Of a stretch of DNA of 11,093 nucleotides, positions 5,998-11,093 are shown one piece after another. The stretch spans positions 2,742-13,834 of the forward strand of contig DAVH01000019.1 in NCBI GenBank assembly GCA_002508545.1, written 5' to 3'. Numbering within the stretch: position 1 is the stretch's first letter; the number at the start of each line of letters is the position of its first letter. The position numbers were made by a program, and so were the translations under genes. Source of the DNA: Methanomassiliicoccus sp. UBA6. GTDB lineage: Archaea; Thermoplasmatota; Thermoplasmata; Methanomassiliicoccales; Methanomassiliicoccaceae. Under the pieces are notes generated by a model that was not told where the DNA came from, made no database searches, and worked only from the letters and a program-made list of their open reading frames with translations.

Positions 5998-6998
5998 TGA
6001 GGACACTGTTTCTAAGCTCGGTGCTTGAATACTCTGGAAAGAGCACGATCGCCCTTGGCCTGGCCAAGAACTTCTCGGGAAAGCTCGGCTACTACAAGCC
6101 GTTCCGCGAGGAGGTCCTGTGCATAAACCACAGGGTGGTGGACAGGGACGCGCACATGATGAAGGTGGCGCTCGGCCTGGAGGCGAGCGAGGAGACGCTG
6201 TCCCCTCTCAAGTACGACATCTTCAACCCCGTCAGCATCAGGAGCGTCATCGAGGGCTTCGACAAGGTGAAGGACGAATCGGAGTTCATGCTGGTCGAGG
6301 GCCCCCAGCTCTTCAGCACCGGCGCCCGCCACCACATGGACGGGATGGCCATCGCCAAGGAGCTGGATGCCGAGGTCGTCCTGATCTCCCCGGGAACGCC
6401 GGAGGCCGTGGACATGATCACCATCTACCAGCGCCTCATGGAGGCGAACGGCCAGAAGCTCAAGGGGGTCATCCTGAACAAGTGCAACAACCCCGGGGTC
6501 AAGAAGCTGGTGGAGAACGGCGGCGTCCACGTCCTGGGCACCATCCCGGCGGTGGAGGAGCTGAACTACCCGCGGGTCAGGGACATCGTGGAAGGTCTCA
6601 ACGCCGAAGTGCTCGCCGGCGTCGAGGGCCTGAACCGCAGCGTGGAGAAGGTCATGGTCGGAGGGATGACCGCCGAGTCGGCCATGAAGGAGATGCGCCG
6701 GCTGAACCGGAAGGCGATGATCACCGGCGGGGACCGGTCCGACATGCTGATGGCCGCCCTGAACACCGACACCTCCTGCCTGATCCTGACCGGAGGGCTG
6801 TACCCCGACAACCAGATCCTGGCCAAGGCCGAGGAGAAGCAGGTGCCGGTGCTGCTGGTCGGTCACGGCACCCAGGTGGCCGCGGACATGTTCGACAGCC
6901 TCATCGCCCGTATCGACCCGTCGGACACCGCCAAGGTGGAGATGGTGGCCGAGATGGTCCGCCGGCATGTCGATCTGGACAAGGTCTGGAACGACTGA
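5997..6998 (+). CDS. BioD-like P-loop protein with DRTGG domain (COG0857-type, no phosphotransacetylase domain)
   Basis: A 333-residue cytoplasmic protein. Residues 1-195 form a BioD/CobQ-type P-loop NTPase: SSVLEYSGKST (7-17) with Lys15 in the Walker A loop, GYYKPF (31-36) with a Lys in the position of BioD's second catalytic lysine, VEGPQ (100-104) like BioD's VEGAGG, and VILNKCN (158-164) like the nucleotide-base contact. Residues about 205-310 form a DRTGG domain, with ITGGDRSDM (242-250), CLILTGGLYPD (261-271) and VPVLLV. The same two modules form the N-terminal part of long phosphotransacetylases; here the catalytic Pta domain is absent and the protein ends naturally. Its ATG overlaps the acyl-CoA synthetase stop (TGATG) and has GGAGG at 5984-5988, so translation is coupled. 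A nucleotide-sensing regulator or helper of the synthetase is inferred; biotin synthesis is unlikely, as no bio genes are nearby. Confidence 0.82.
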   Translation: MRTLFLSSVLEYSGKSTIALGLAKNFSGKLGYYKPFREEVLCINHRVVDRDAHMMKVALGLEASEETLSPLKYDIFNPVSIRSVIEGFDKVKDESEFMLVEGPQLFSTGARHHMDGMAIAKELDAEVVLISPGTPEAVDMITIYQRLMEANGQKLKGVILNKCNNPGVKKLVENGGVHVLGTIPAVEELNYPRVRDIVEGLNAEVLAGVEGLNRSVEKVMVGGMTAESAMKEMRRLNRKAMITGGDRSDMLMAALNTDTSCLILTGGLYPDNQILAKAEEKQVPVLLVGHGTQVAADMFDSLIARIDPSDTAKVEMVAEMVRRHVDLDKVWND

Positions 6999-7034
6999 GG
7001 TCCTTTCCGCAACCTCTTTCCCGCCGGCGGACGC

Positions 7035-7058
7035 CGGGGTGCCCGCGCAGGGCCCCCG
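7035..7058. terminator. Strong GC hairpin between convergent genes
   Basis: CGGGG-T-GCCC (7035-7044) pairs with GGGC-CCCCG (7050-7058) around a five-base GCGCA loop, with one bulged T. It sits in the 84-base gap between the BioD/DRTGG gene and the converging flavodoxin. Short T-runs lie before it (7005-7018) and after it (7077-7079), but there is no long T-tract, so termination at this point is only likely. Confidence 0.4.
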
Positions 7059-7082
7059 CTTCCTGCCGGCCGCACCTTTATA

Positions 7083-7553
7083 TCACGCTTGCTTCGGCAG
7101 CGCCTTCGCCAGGTCCCTGCCCCAGGCCTTCACCTTTTCCATCTCCCCGCTCTTAAGCTTGTACACATTGCCCTCGCTCTCCACGTACGCCAGCAGCGAG
7201 GGGACCGCGATCCTGCACCCCAGCCGGGTAAGGCTCTTCTCCATGTGCTTGGTGGCGTTGCCGCTGACGCTCGACCTCAGCTGGGTGTCGAAGGTGGCGG
7301 CCACCTTCCCCGAGAGGTCGCTACCTTCCAGGCCGGCCAGGAACTCCTTCATCCTCCTCGAAGGCCTCCAGGCCATGGTGGGGGCCCCTACGATAAGGCA
7401 ATCGTAGTCCCTCGCGTCCACCTTTTTGGCATCCCCAACGAAATACGCCTCCACCGGCACGCCCCCCTCGCTCATCACCGCGGCCACGGCATCGGCGACC
7501 TTGCCGGTCACTTTCGCCTCCGAGACGGTATCGTATACCATGAGAACTCTCAT
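7083..7553 (-). CDS. Flavodoxin-domain protein
   Basis: A 156-residue flavodoxin-like protein, a single-domain FMN carrier for low-potential electron transfer in the cytoplasm. It begins MRVLMVYDTVSEAKVTGKVA: the first beta strand and FMN-phosphate loop, with a DTVSEAKVTGK loop in place of the common STTGNT. VGAPTMAWRPSRRMKEFL (55-72) matches the second FMN loop, with Trp62 a possible flavin-stacking residue, and GKVAATFDTQL (82-92) is the fourth strand and loop. The length is normal. GGAGG (7565-7561) lies seven bases before the ATG, and a TATA-like CCTATAA is at 7590-7584. It diverges from the iron-sulfur flavoprotein gene, pointing to a shared redox job. FMN binding is inferred; a menaquinone-linked or heme-related flavodoxin role cannot be excluded. 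Confidence 0.8.
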   Translation of the reverse strand: MRVLMVYDTVSEAKVTGKVADAVAAVMSEGGVPVEAYFVGDAKKVDARDYDCLIVGAPTMAWRPSRRMKEFLAGLEGSDLSGKVAATFDTQLRSSVSGNATKHMEKSLTRLGCRIAVPSLLAYVESEGNVYKLKSGEMEKVKAWGRDLAKALPKQA

Positions 7554-7560
7554 CTTCTCT

Positions 7561-7590
7561 CCTCCCTAGCGAGGATTATCGCGTTATAGG
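7561..7590 (-). promoter_or_regulatory. Promoter and ribosome binding site of the flavodoxin gene
   Basis: Reading leftward, CCTATAA (7590-7584) is a fair TATA element and GGAGG (7565-7561) a full Shine-Dalgarno seven bases before the ATG. A start 25 bases from the TATA would fall at about 7562, inside the Shine-Dalgarno, so either the true start is a few bases earlier or another element such as GATAAT (7580-7575) is involved. Confidence 0.4.
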
Positions 7591-7632
7591 ATGAAAAAGC
7601 TACATGCGCCGGTCAAGGTCACTAACAAGCTC

Positions 7633-7717
7633 ATCGATGGCATGATCGATCGGACGCTGACCCGTCCAACGTTGTCCGTTGGCACGGCCGCCGGCCCGGA
7701 TCCCACGGTGAACGTGG
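7633..7717. promoter_or_regulatory. Three dyad-symmetric elements in the flavodoxin / iron-sulfur flavoprotein control region
   Basis: Three perfect inverted repeats lie in the 203-base divergent gap: ATCGAT-N6-ATCGAT (7633-7650), CCAACG-N5-CGTTGG (7666-7682) and CCACG-N5-CGTGG (7703-7717). The last two share a CCA(A)CG-N5-CG(T)TGG plan, with centres 36 bases apart. The third lies directly before a weak TATA-like CATAGAA (7719-7725), about where a BRE would be. They look like operators for a dimeric regulator. No regulator gene lies in the window. Confidence 0.45.
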
Positions 7718-7743
7718 CATAGAAGTACCAAGAACCGATTAAG

Positions 7744-7753
7744 GGAGATGATC
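7744..7753 (+). promoter_or_regulatory. Ribosome binding site that fixes the start of the iron-sulfur flavoprotein
   Basis: GGAGATGATC matches nine of ten bases of GGAGGTGATC, the sequence complementary to the archaeal 16S rRNA 3' end. It contains the in-frame ATG at 7748, which therefore cannot be the start; the ATG at 7757, three bases after it, is the right one. Confidence 0.7.
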
Positions 7754-7756
7754 AAC

Positions 7757-8305
7757 ATGAAGGTCATAGCCGTGGTGGGAAGCCCGCGCAAGGACGGGAA
7801 CGTGGGAACGCTGGTGAACGAAGTGCTGAGCGCCGCCGTCGAGAACGGGAACCAGGTGGAGAGGTACGACCTCAACCAGATGGACATCAGGGGATGTCAG
7901 GCCTGCATGTACTGCAAGACCCACGACCGCTGTAGGCTGGACGATGATATGTCCAGGCTGATGGAGGCCATGAGGGCCGCCGACGCCGTGGTGTTCGGCT
8001 CCCCCGTCTACTTCTGGCAGTTCGCCAGCCAGTTCCGAACGTTCATCGACCGCCTCTACGTTTTCTTCAACCCGGACTTCACGGTGAAGCTGCCCAAGGG
8101 CAAGAAGGCCGTCGTCATCACCAGCCAGGGGAATCCCGACGTTGGAACGTTCGACGCCGTGTTCAAGGATTTCGAACGGCTGCTGATGACCTATGGGTTC
8201 GAGAAGGTCGGAGCGGTGCACATGGTGGCCGGCGGCAGCCCTGATGCAGCCAGGGAAAGAAAGGACCTGATGGAAGAGGCATGGGCGCTGGGAAAAGCGC
8301 TGTAA
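7757..8305 (+). CDS. Iron-sulfur flavoprotein (Isf-like, NADPH-dependent FMN reductase fold)
   Basis: A 182-residue flavodoxin-fold oxidoreductase. MKVIAVVGSPRKDGNVGTL holds the FMN-phosphate loop (GSPRKDGN, 8-15); FGSPVYFWQFASQFRTFIDR (80-99) is the second flavin loop and dimer helix typical of the NADPH-dependent FMN reductase superfamily. The compact cluster Cys47-x2-Cys50-x2-Cys53-x5-Cys59 matches the spacing that binds a [4Fe-4S] cluster in the Methanosarcina iron-sulfur flavoprotein Isf. Isf takes electrons from ferredoxin and has been linked to reduction of oxygen or peroxide, so a similar two-cofactor electron-transfer role is inferred. At 182 residues it is slightly short for the family but ends cleanly. 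Simpler FMN reductases with similar cysteines exist, so the cluster should be regarded as likely rather than shown. It is transcribed away from the flavodoxin, across a region with three dyads. Confidence 0.83.
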   Translation: MKVIAVVGSPRKDGNVGTLVNEVLSAAVENGNQVERYDLNQMDIRGCQACMYCKTHDRCRLDDDMSRLMEAMRAADAVVFGSPVYFWQFASQFRTFIDRLYVFFNPDFTVKLPKGKKAVVITSQGNPDVGTFDAVFKDFERLLMTYGFEKVGAVHMVAGGSPDAARERKDLMEEAWALGKAL

Positions 8306-8330
8306 GGCCGTCCCGACCCCCCATCATTTA

Positions 8331-8363
8331 CCGGCCAATGTGACGACGGCCGGCCCCCGGCCG
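8331..8363. other. Two alternative hairpins between convergent genes
   Basis: CGGCCGG (8347-8353) pairs perfectly with CCGGCCG (8357-8363) around a CCC loop, ending one base before the stop codon of the small membrane protein. The arm GGCCGG (8348-8353) could instead pair with CCGGCC (8331-8336) around an 11-base loop, so the two structures exclude each other. No T-tract is next to either. They may help end or protect the converging transcripts. Confidence 0.35.
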
Positions 8364-8364
8364 C

Positions 8365-8697
8365 TCACAGCGGACCGGAGAGCGTGGGCAGGAATATGCC
8401 GACGATCGCGGTGATTATCCAGATAAGGATCGCGATGAGCAGCGCCTTGAGCCACCCGATCTTGTAGAGGCCCTTCAGGGCGAGCAGCCAGACGATGCCC
8501 GCTATGACCGCGGCGAGCAGCCCGTTGCCCAGCAGCCAGTATACGATCGTGTAGATGATCGTACCGATTAGAGCTGCCAGCAGGGCGGTCCCGATGCCCT
8601 CCTTCTCCCCGGTCACCTTGGCCACTAGGTAGATGATGATCGTGCTGATTACCAGTGCTATCAAGAACCCTATTGCCGTGCTTAGAAGATCGGCCAT
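8365..8697 (-). CDS. Small four-helix integral membrane protein of unknown function
   Basis: A 110-residue, very hydrophobic protein with four predicted membrane helices at about 7-27, 35-57, 59-76 and 83-105, joined by short loops (KVTGEKEG; GNG; KGLYKIGWLK). There is no cleavable signal, no cysteine and almost no soluble domain. I do not recognise the family; its size and rhythm recall small multidrug or holin-like proteins, but no defining motif such as the SMR glutamate is seen, as the only Glu residues lie in the first loop. The ATG at 8697 follows a canonical TATA box (8729-8722) at the distance expected for a leaderless mRNA. It is divergent from an ABC exporter operon across a 190-base region, so the two could be controlled together. 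A role in membrane or envelope stress is a guess from this setting only. Confidence 0.75.
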   Translation of the reverse strand: MADLLSTAIGFLIALVISTIIIYLVAKVTGEKEGIGTALLAALIGTIIYTIVYWLLGNGLLAAVIAGIVWLLALKGLYKIGWLKALLIAILIWIITAIVGIFLPTLSGPL

Positions 8698-8721
8698 GTT
8701 CTAGAATATTTCAGCCCGGCC

Positions 8722-8729
8722 TATATAAA
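8722..8729 (-). promoter_or_regulatory. Canonical archaeal TATA box of the small membrane protein gene
   Basis: Read leftward this is TTTATATA, a consensus archaeal TATA box. Its centre is about 28 bases before the ATG at 8697, so transcription should start within a few bases of the start codon. No Shine-Dalgarno lies between, consistent with leaderless translation. Confidence 0.75.
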
Positions 8730-8737
8730 GTGCGACA

Positions 8738-8860
8738 GTGAGGAGCGGGCACCTTCGGCCGATGGTGCAGGGCCGGCACGGTGGGGTCCACGACGCCTAT
8801 CTCATCGCCGCGATATCGAGCTCTGGCCACGCGAAGATCTCGGTCTGCGATATCGTTTAA
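8738..8860 (+). pseudogene. Possible C-terminal remnant of a PIN-domain (VapC-like) protein
   Basis: A frame from GTG 8738 to TAA 8858-8860 encodes 40 residues with mostly G or C in third positions, like real genes here. Its second half, VHDAYLIAAISSSGHAKI followed by SVCDIV, resembles the end of PIN domains, where an Asp in D-A-x-x-I-A-A and a later (T/S)-x-x-D bind metal. The N-terminal two thirds of a PIN domain are missing, and the frame is closed upstream by a TAA at 8726. The TAA at its end overlaps the TATA element of the ABC operon. The resemblance is short and could be chance. Confidence 0.25.
8810..8855. repeat. Two GCGATATCG palindromic repeats in the exporter control region
   Basis: GCGATATCG occurs at 8810-8818 and 8847-8855, with the start points 37 bases apart. 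Its core CGATATCG is a perfect palindrome. The second copy ends directly against the TTTAATAT promoter element, covering the BRE position, where a bound repressor would block TFB. Operator function is inferred from symmetry and placement. Confidence 0.45.
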
Positions 8861-8863
8861 TAT
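8856..8863 (+). promoter_or_regulatory. TATA element of the ABC exporter operon
   Basis: TTTAATAT is centred at about 8860, so a start site near 8886 would be almost at the ATG at 8888. The transcript should be leaderless or nearly so, in keeping with the lack of a Shine-Dalgarno in GGGCAAGCC just before the ATG. Confidence 0.65.
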
Positions 8864-8887
8864 TCACACATCGTCGCCGGGCAAGCC

Positions 8888-9862
8888 ATGCCTCAGAAGG
8901 TCATAGAAGCGAAAGAGCTGATGAGGATATATCGTTCCTCGACAGGTTTCCTGCGAAAGAAGAAGAAGGAGACGCTCGCGGTCAACAAGGTCTCCTTCTC
9001 GGTGGAGCAGGGCGAGCTCTTCGGTGTGCTGGGACCCAACGGGGCAGGCAAGACCACCACCATCAAGATGCTCACCACCCTGCTCACTCCCACCGCGGGC
9101 TCGGCGTCCGTCCTCGGTTTCGACGTGACCAGGGACGCGGTGGAAGTACGCAAGCGCATCGGCCTCATCCTGGGAGGGGAAAGAGGGCTCTACTACCGGG
9201 TCAGCGGCCGGCAGAACCTCAAGTACTTCGCCGACCTCTACGGCGTTCCCCTGCAGGGCCGCGACCGCCGCATCCAGGAGGTGCTGGACCTGGTCGGGCT
9301 GTCGGCGAAGGCGGACACCAAGGTCGAGGACTACTCCCGGGGCATGAAGCAGAAGCTGCACATCGCCAAGGGCATAATCCACGATCCCGAGGTTATTTTC
9401 ATGGACGAGCCCACCATCGGTCTCGATCCGCAGGCCTCCAGGGAGACCAGGAAGCTGACCCAGGATCTGATAGACCATGGGAAGACCATCCTGCTCACTA
9501 CGCATTACATGTTCGAGGCGGACGAGCTGTGCCGCCGCATAGCGGTGATCAACAACGGCCGCATCGTGGCCATGGACACCCCGCAAGGGCTGAAGGGCCT
9601 GGTCAAGGACACCGCGGTCATCGAGGTCGAGGGCTTCGGCATAGATGACATGGTGATGGAGAGGGTCCGCAAGCTGGAAGGGGTGCGCACGGTGTCGGCG
9701 ACCGTCACCGAGTCGAAGCAGGTGATGCGCGTCCAGGTATGCGACGCCGGCGAGCTCCTCTCTCCGGTGACCAAGGCGCTGGACTGCAAGGTCATCGACG
9801 TCCGGGTGAAGGAACCGACCCTTGAGGACGCCTACCTCTGGCTGGTGGAAGGGCATGCCTAG
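8888..9862 (+). CDS. ABC-2 type exporter, ATP-binding subunit (DrrA-like)
   Basis: A 324-residue ATPase that would drive an ABC-2 exporter from the cytoplasmic face of the membrane. The Walker A motif GPNGAGKTT is at 49-57, the ABC signature is YSRGM at 149-153 (in place of LSGGQ, as in many ABC-2 ATPases), Walker B VIFMDEP is at 169-175, and the switch His206 is in LLTTHYMFEAD. A basic insert, GFLRKKKKE, sits between the first two strands at 20-28. Residues about 240-324 form the extra C-terminal domain of DrrA/CcmA-type ATPases, ending in PTLEDAYLWLVEG. The gene is leaderless by promoter geometry. It ends with TAG, the only amber stop among these genes, and overlaps the first permease by eight bases, so translation is probably coupled. 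The cargo is unknown; drugs, lipids or polysaccharides are all possible. Confidence 0.9.
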   Translation: MPQKVIEAKELMRIYRSSTGFLRKKKKETLAVNKVSFSVEQGELFGVLGPNGAGKTTTIKMLTTLLTPTAGSASVLGFDVTRDAVEVRKRIGLILGGERGLYYRVSGRQNLKYFADLYGVPLQGRDRRIQEVLDLVGLSAKADTKVEDYSRGMKQKLHIAKGIIHDPEVIFMDEPTIGLDPQASRETRKLTQDLIDHGKTILLTTHYMFEADELCRRIAVINNGRIVAMDTPQGLKGLVKDTAVIEVEGFGIDDMVMERVRKLEGVRTVSATVTESKQVMRVQVCDAGELLSPVTKALDCKVIDVRVKEPTLEDAYLWLVEGHA

Positions 9863-10670
9863 GCTTCGGGCGATGAAGGCCGCTTTCGAGCACCAGGCCC
9901 GGCACTTCCTATCCGATCCTGGCTGGCTCATTCCCAACATCATAGCTCCATTCGTCATCACCTTGGTCGCGCTGCTGCTGTACAGCAGCAACGAGGGCCC
10001 AGTGGTGCTGTACGCCGTCCTGGGCGGCGGGATGATGGGCATGTGGGGCAACACGCTGTACGCCTCAGGCTTCTCCATACAGTCGGAGAGATGGTGGGGA
10101 ACGCTGGAGTCGGTGCTCGCGCTCCCCACCCCGCTCATCTGGATCATCGCCGGCAGGACGATATGGAACGCGCTCATCGGCGTGGTGAACGGCCTGGCCA
10201 TCCTGGCGATCGCGGTGTTCGTGCTGCACGCCCCGGTCGCCGTCGCCGACCTGCCCCTGTTCCTGCTGGCGTTCCTGATCACCCTGCTATCCCTGGCCGC
10301 CCTGGGCCTGGTGTTCAGCTCCGCGTTCGTCCTGACCCGTCAGGCCGGGGTGCTGACCAACGGGCTGGAGTACCCCATCTATGTGGCTACAGGGTGCATG
10401 TACCCGATAGCCATACTTCCGCTATGGGCCGGACCTCTATCCCTGTCCCTCGCCCCCTCTTGGGGCATCGACGCCATCCGCATCGCCGCCGGGTACAACC
10501 CTCAGGGGCTGTGGGACGGCTACCTGGGCATTGTGGACCCTTCGCTGGCCTACATTATCAATATCGCAGTGGTCGTGCTGATGGCCGTCATGTACCTGGT
10601 CATCGCCTTCTACCTGTTCGGGGTGGTGGACCGTCGGGCGAGGATCGACGGCAACCTGGGGAGGATCTGA
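9855..10670 (+). CDS. ABC-2 type exporter permease, first subunit
   Basis: A 271-residue ABC-2 permease with six predicted helices at about 26-43, 50-72, 101-126, 133-158, 172-195 and 232-256, and a short cytoplasmic N-terminus. Between helices 2 and 3 is SERWWGTLESVLALP (77-91), the ABC-2 coupling segment with the conserved E-x5-E spacing. The GCMYPIAILP segment (180-189) before the last loop is typical of ABC-2 permeases. The start is ATG 9855, inside the end of the ATPase gene, with GGTGGA at 9844-9849; an upstream in-frame ATG at 9822 would lengthen the overlap without an evident ribosome site. A second permease begins one base after its stop, so the pair probably forms a heterodimeric channel with the ATPase. 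Confidence 0.85.
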   Translation: MPRLRAMKAAFEHQARHFLSDPGWLIPNIIAPFVITLVALLLYSSNEGPVVLYAVLGGGMMGMWGNTLYASGFSIQSERWWGTLESVLALPTPLIWIIAGRTIWNALIGVVNGLAILAIAVFVLHAPVAVADLPLFLLAFLITLLSLAALGLVFSSAFVLTRQAGVLTNGLEYPIYVATGCMYPIAILPLWAGPLSLSLAPSWGIDAIRIAAGYNPQGLWDGYLGIVDPSLAYIINIAVVVLMAVMYLVIAFYLFGVVDRRARIDGNLGRI

Positions 10671-10671
10671 G

Positions 10672-11093
10672 ATGAACGTCTTCCAGTCGGCGAGGGTGTT
10701 CTGGTCCTCGGCGGTCATCGCCAAGAAGGCGCTGTTCGCCTGGCTCTCACCGGGCCTGTGGCTGATGCAGCTGTTCACGATGTCCCTCTTCCAGATGGCG
10801 TTCTTCGTGTACATCTCGATGTATGTCGGGAACCCCCAGGCCACAGTGACCTATGTCGCGGTCGGCAACGCGGTCCAGAGCATCGCCTACGTCGCCATTT
10901 TCGCCGTCACCAACGTCACGACCGAGGAGAAGGAGGCCGGCACCCTGCCGGGGATACTGGTTACCCCGGCGAACCGTTTCGCTCTGTTCATCGGGAGGGC
11001 TATGTTCCAAGTGCTCAACAGCATAGCCACGGTGGTCATCGCGCTGATCTATGCGGCGGTGCTGTTCGGCGTGGACTTCTCCGGAGCGGACCT
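10672..11093 (+). CDS. ABC-2 type exporter permease, second subunit (cut by the window end)
   Basis: The first 140 residues of a second ABC-2 permease; the frame is open to the right edge. GGGGAGG at 10658-10664 lies seven bases before the ATG, and the gene starts one base after the stop of the first permease. Hydrophobic segments lie at about 28-52, 60-80 and 105-133. TTEEKEAGTLPGILVTPAN (83-101) is the ABC-2 coupling segment with the conserved E...GTL...TP, in the same relative place as in the first permease. The two subunits differ clearly in sequence, so this is an old heteromeric pair rather than a recent duplication. The C-terminal half, and whether more genes follow, cannot be seen. 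Confidence 0.83.
   Translation, partial: MNVFQSARVFWSSAVIAKKALFAWLSPGLWLMQLFTMSLFQMAFFVYISMYVGNPQATVTYVAVGNAVQSIAYVAIFAVTNVTTEEKEAGTLPGILVTPANRFALFIGRAMFQVLNSIATVVIALIYAAVLFGVDFSGAD

Noticed and set aside
7077..7084. TATA-like TTTATATC on the plus strand at the end of the flavodoxin gene
   Set aside because: It would drive transcription antisense into the flavodoxin gene with no gene downstream on that strand until 7757; more likely A/T-rich sequence at a gene end.
8864..10282. A 472-codon open frame on the minus strand across the ABC genes
   Set aside because: It is antisense to an ATPase and permease with all their motifs intact. Long antisense frames are expected in G+C-rich coding DNA, and the product is His/Arg/Pro-rich without a domain.
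10043..10675. A 210-codon plus-strand frame inside the first permease
   Set aside because: It is a shadow frame (Arg/Pro/Gly-rich) of a permease with six convincing helices and the ABC-2 coupling motif.
1..11093. CRISPR array, insertion sequence, rRNA or complete toxin-antitoxin system
   Set aside because: No regularly spaced repeats, transposase motifs, terminal inverted repeats, rRNA-like sequence or paired small toxin/antitoxin genes were seen; the only hint is the short PIN-like remnant near 8738-8860.

Overview
This window looks like chromosomal DNA of a G+C-rich archaeon. The evidence is archaeal-style TATA elements 25-30 bases ahead of starts (clearest at 8722-8729 and 8856-8863, both serving nearly leaderless genes), archaeal-type Shine-Dalgarno sites, a fused ADP-forming acyl-CoA synthetase paired with a BioD/DRTGG protein, and an iron-sulfur flavoprotein of the type best known from methanogens. 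A methanogen-related Thermoplasmatota lineage such as Methanomassiliicoccales is my best guess; this is inference, as there is no rRNA or other phylogenetic marker here.

Layout. At 74-1851 lie a SprT-like zinc metallopeptidase and a YhaM-like OB-fold/HD 3'-5' exoribonuclease, both on the plus strand. The exonuclease meets, stop codon to stop codon with no gap, a minus-strand TehB-like methyltransferase whose SAM-binding motifs look worn (1852-2433). A 480-base stretch without a convincing gene (2434-2913) has a three-copy GTTCAT-type motif, a nested hairpin and the promoter of the next gene. At 2914-6998 a DUF72 protein, the fused ADP-forming acyl-CoA synthetase and a BioD-like/DRTGG protein run in one direction with short or overlapping junctions and probably share a transcript.

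At 7083-8305 a flavodoxin (minus) and a four-cysteine iron-sulfur flavoprotein (plus) diverge from a 203-base region holding three dyad-symmetric elements, a likely shared redox or stress control region. At 8365-8697 a four-helix small membrane protein (minus, leaderless) diverges from an ABC-2 exporter operon (8888 to the right edge): one ATPase, one complete permease and a second permease cut by the window end. The divergent promoter region carries two GCGATATCG palindromes and a possible remnant of a PIN-domain toxin gene.

Together the genes suggest housekeeping plus accessory functions: RNA turnover, acyl-CoA/ATP energy conservation, flavin redox chemistry and export. I see no IS element, CRISPR array, tRNA or rRNA. 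No strikingly new multi-gene system is evident; the best leads are the synthetase/BioD-DRTGG pair, the methyltransferase with altered SAM motifs, the archaeal YhaM-like nuclease, and the two divergent control regions with palindromes.
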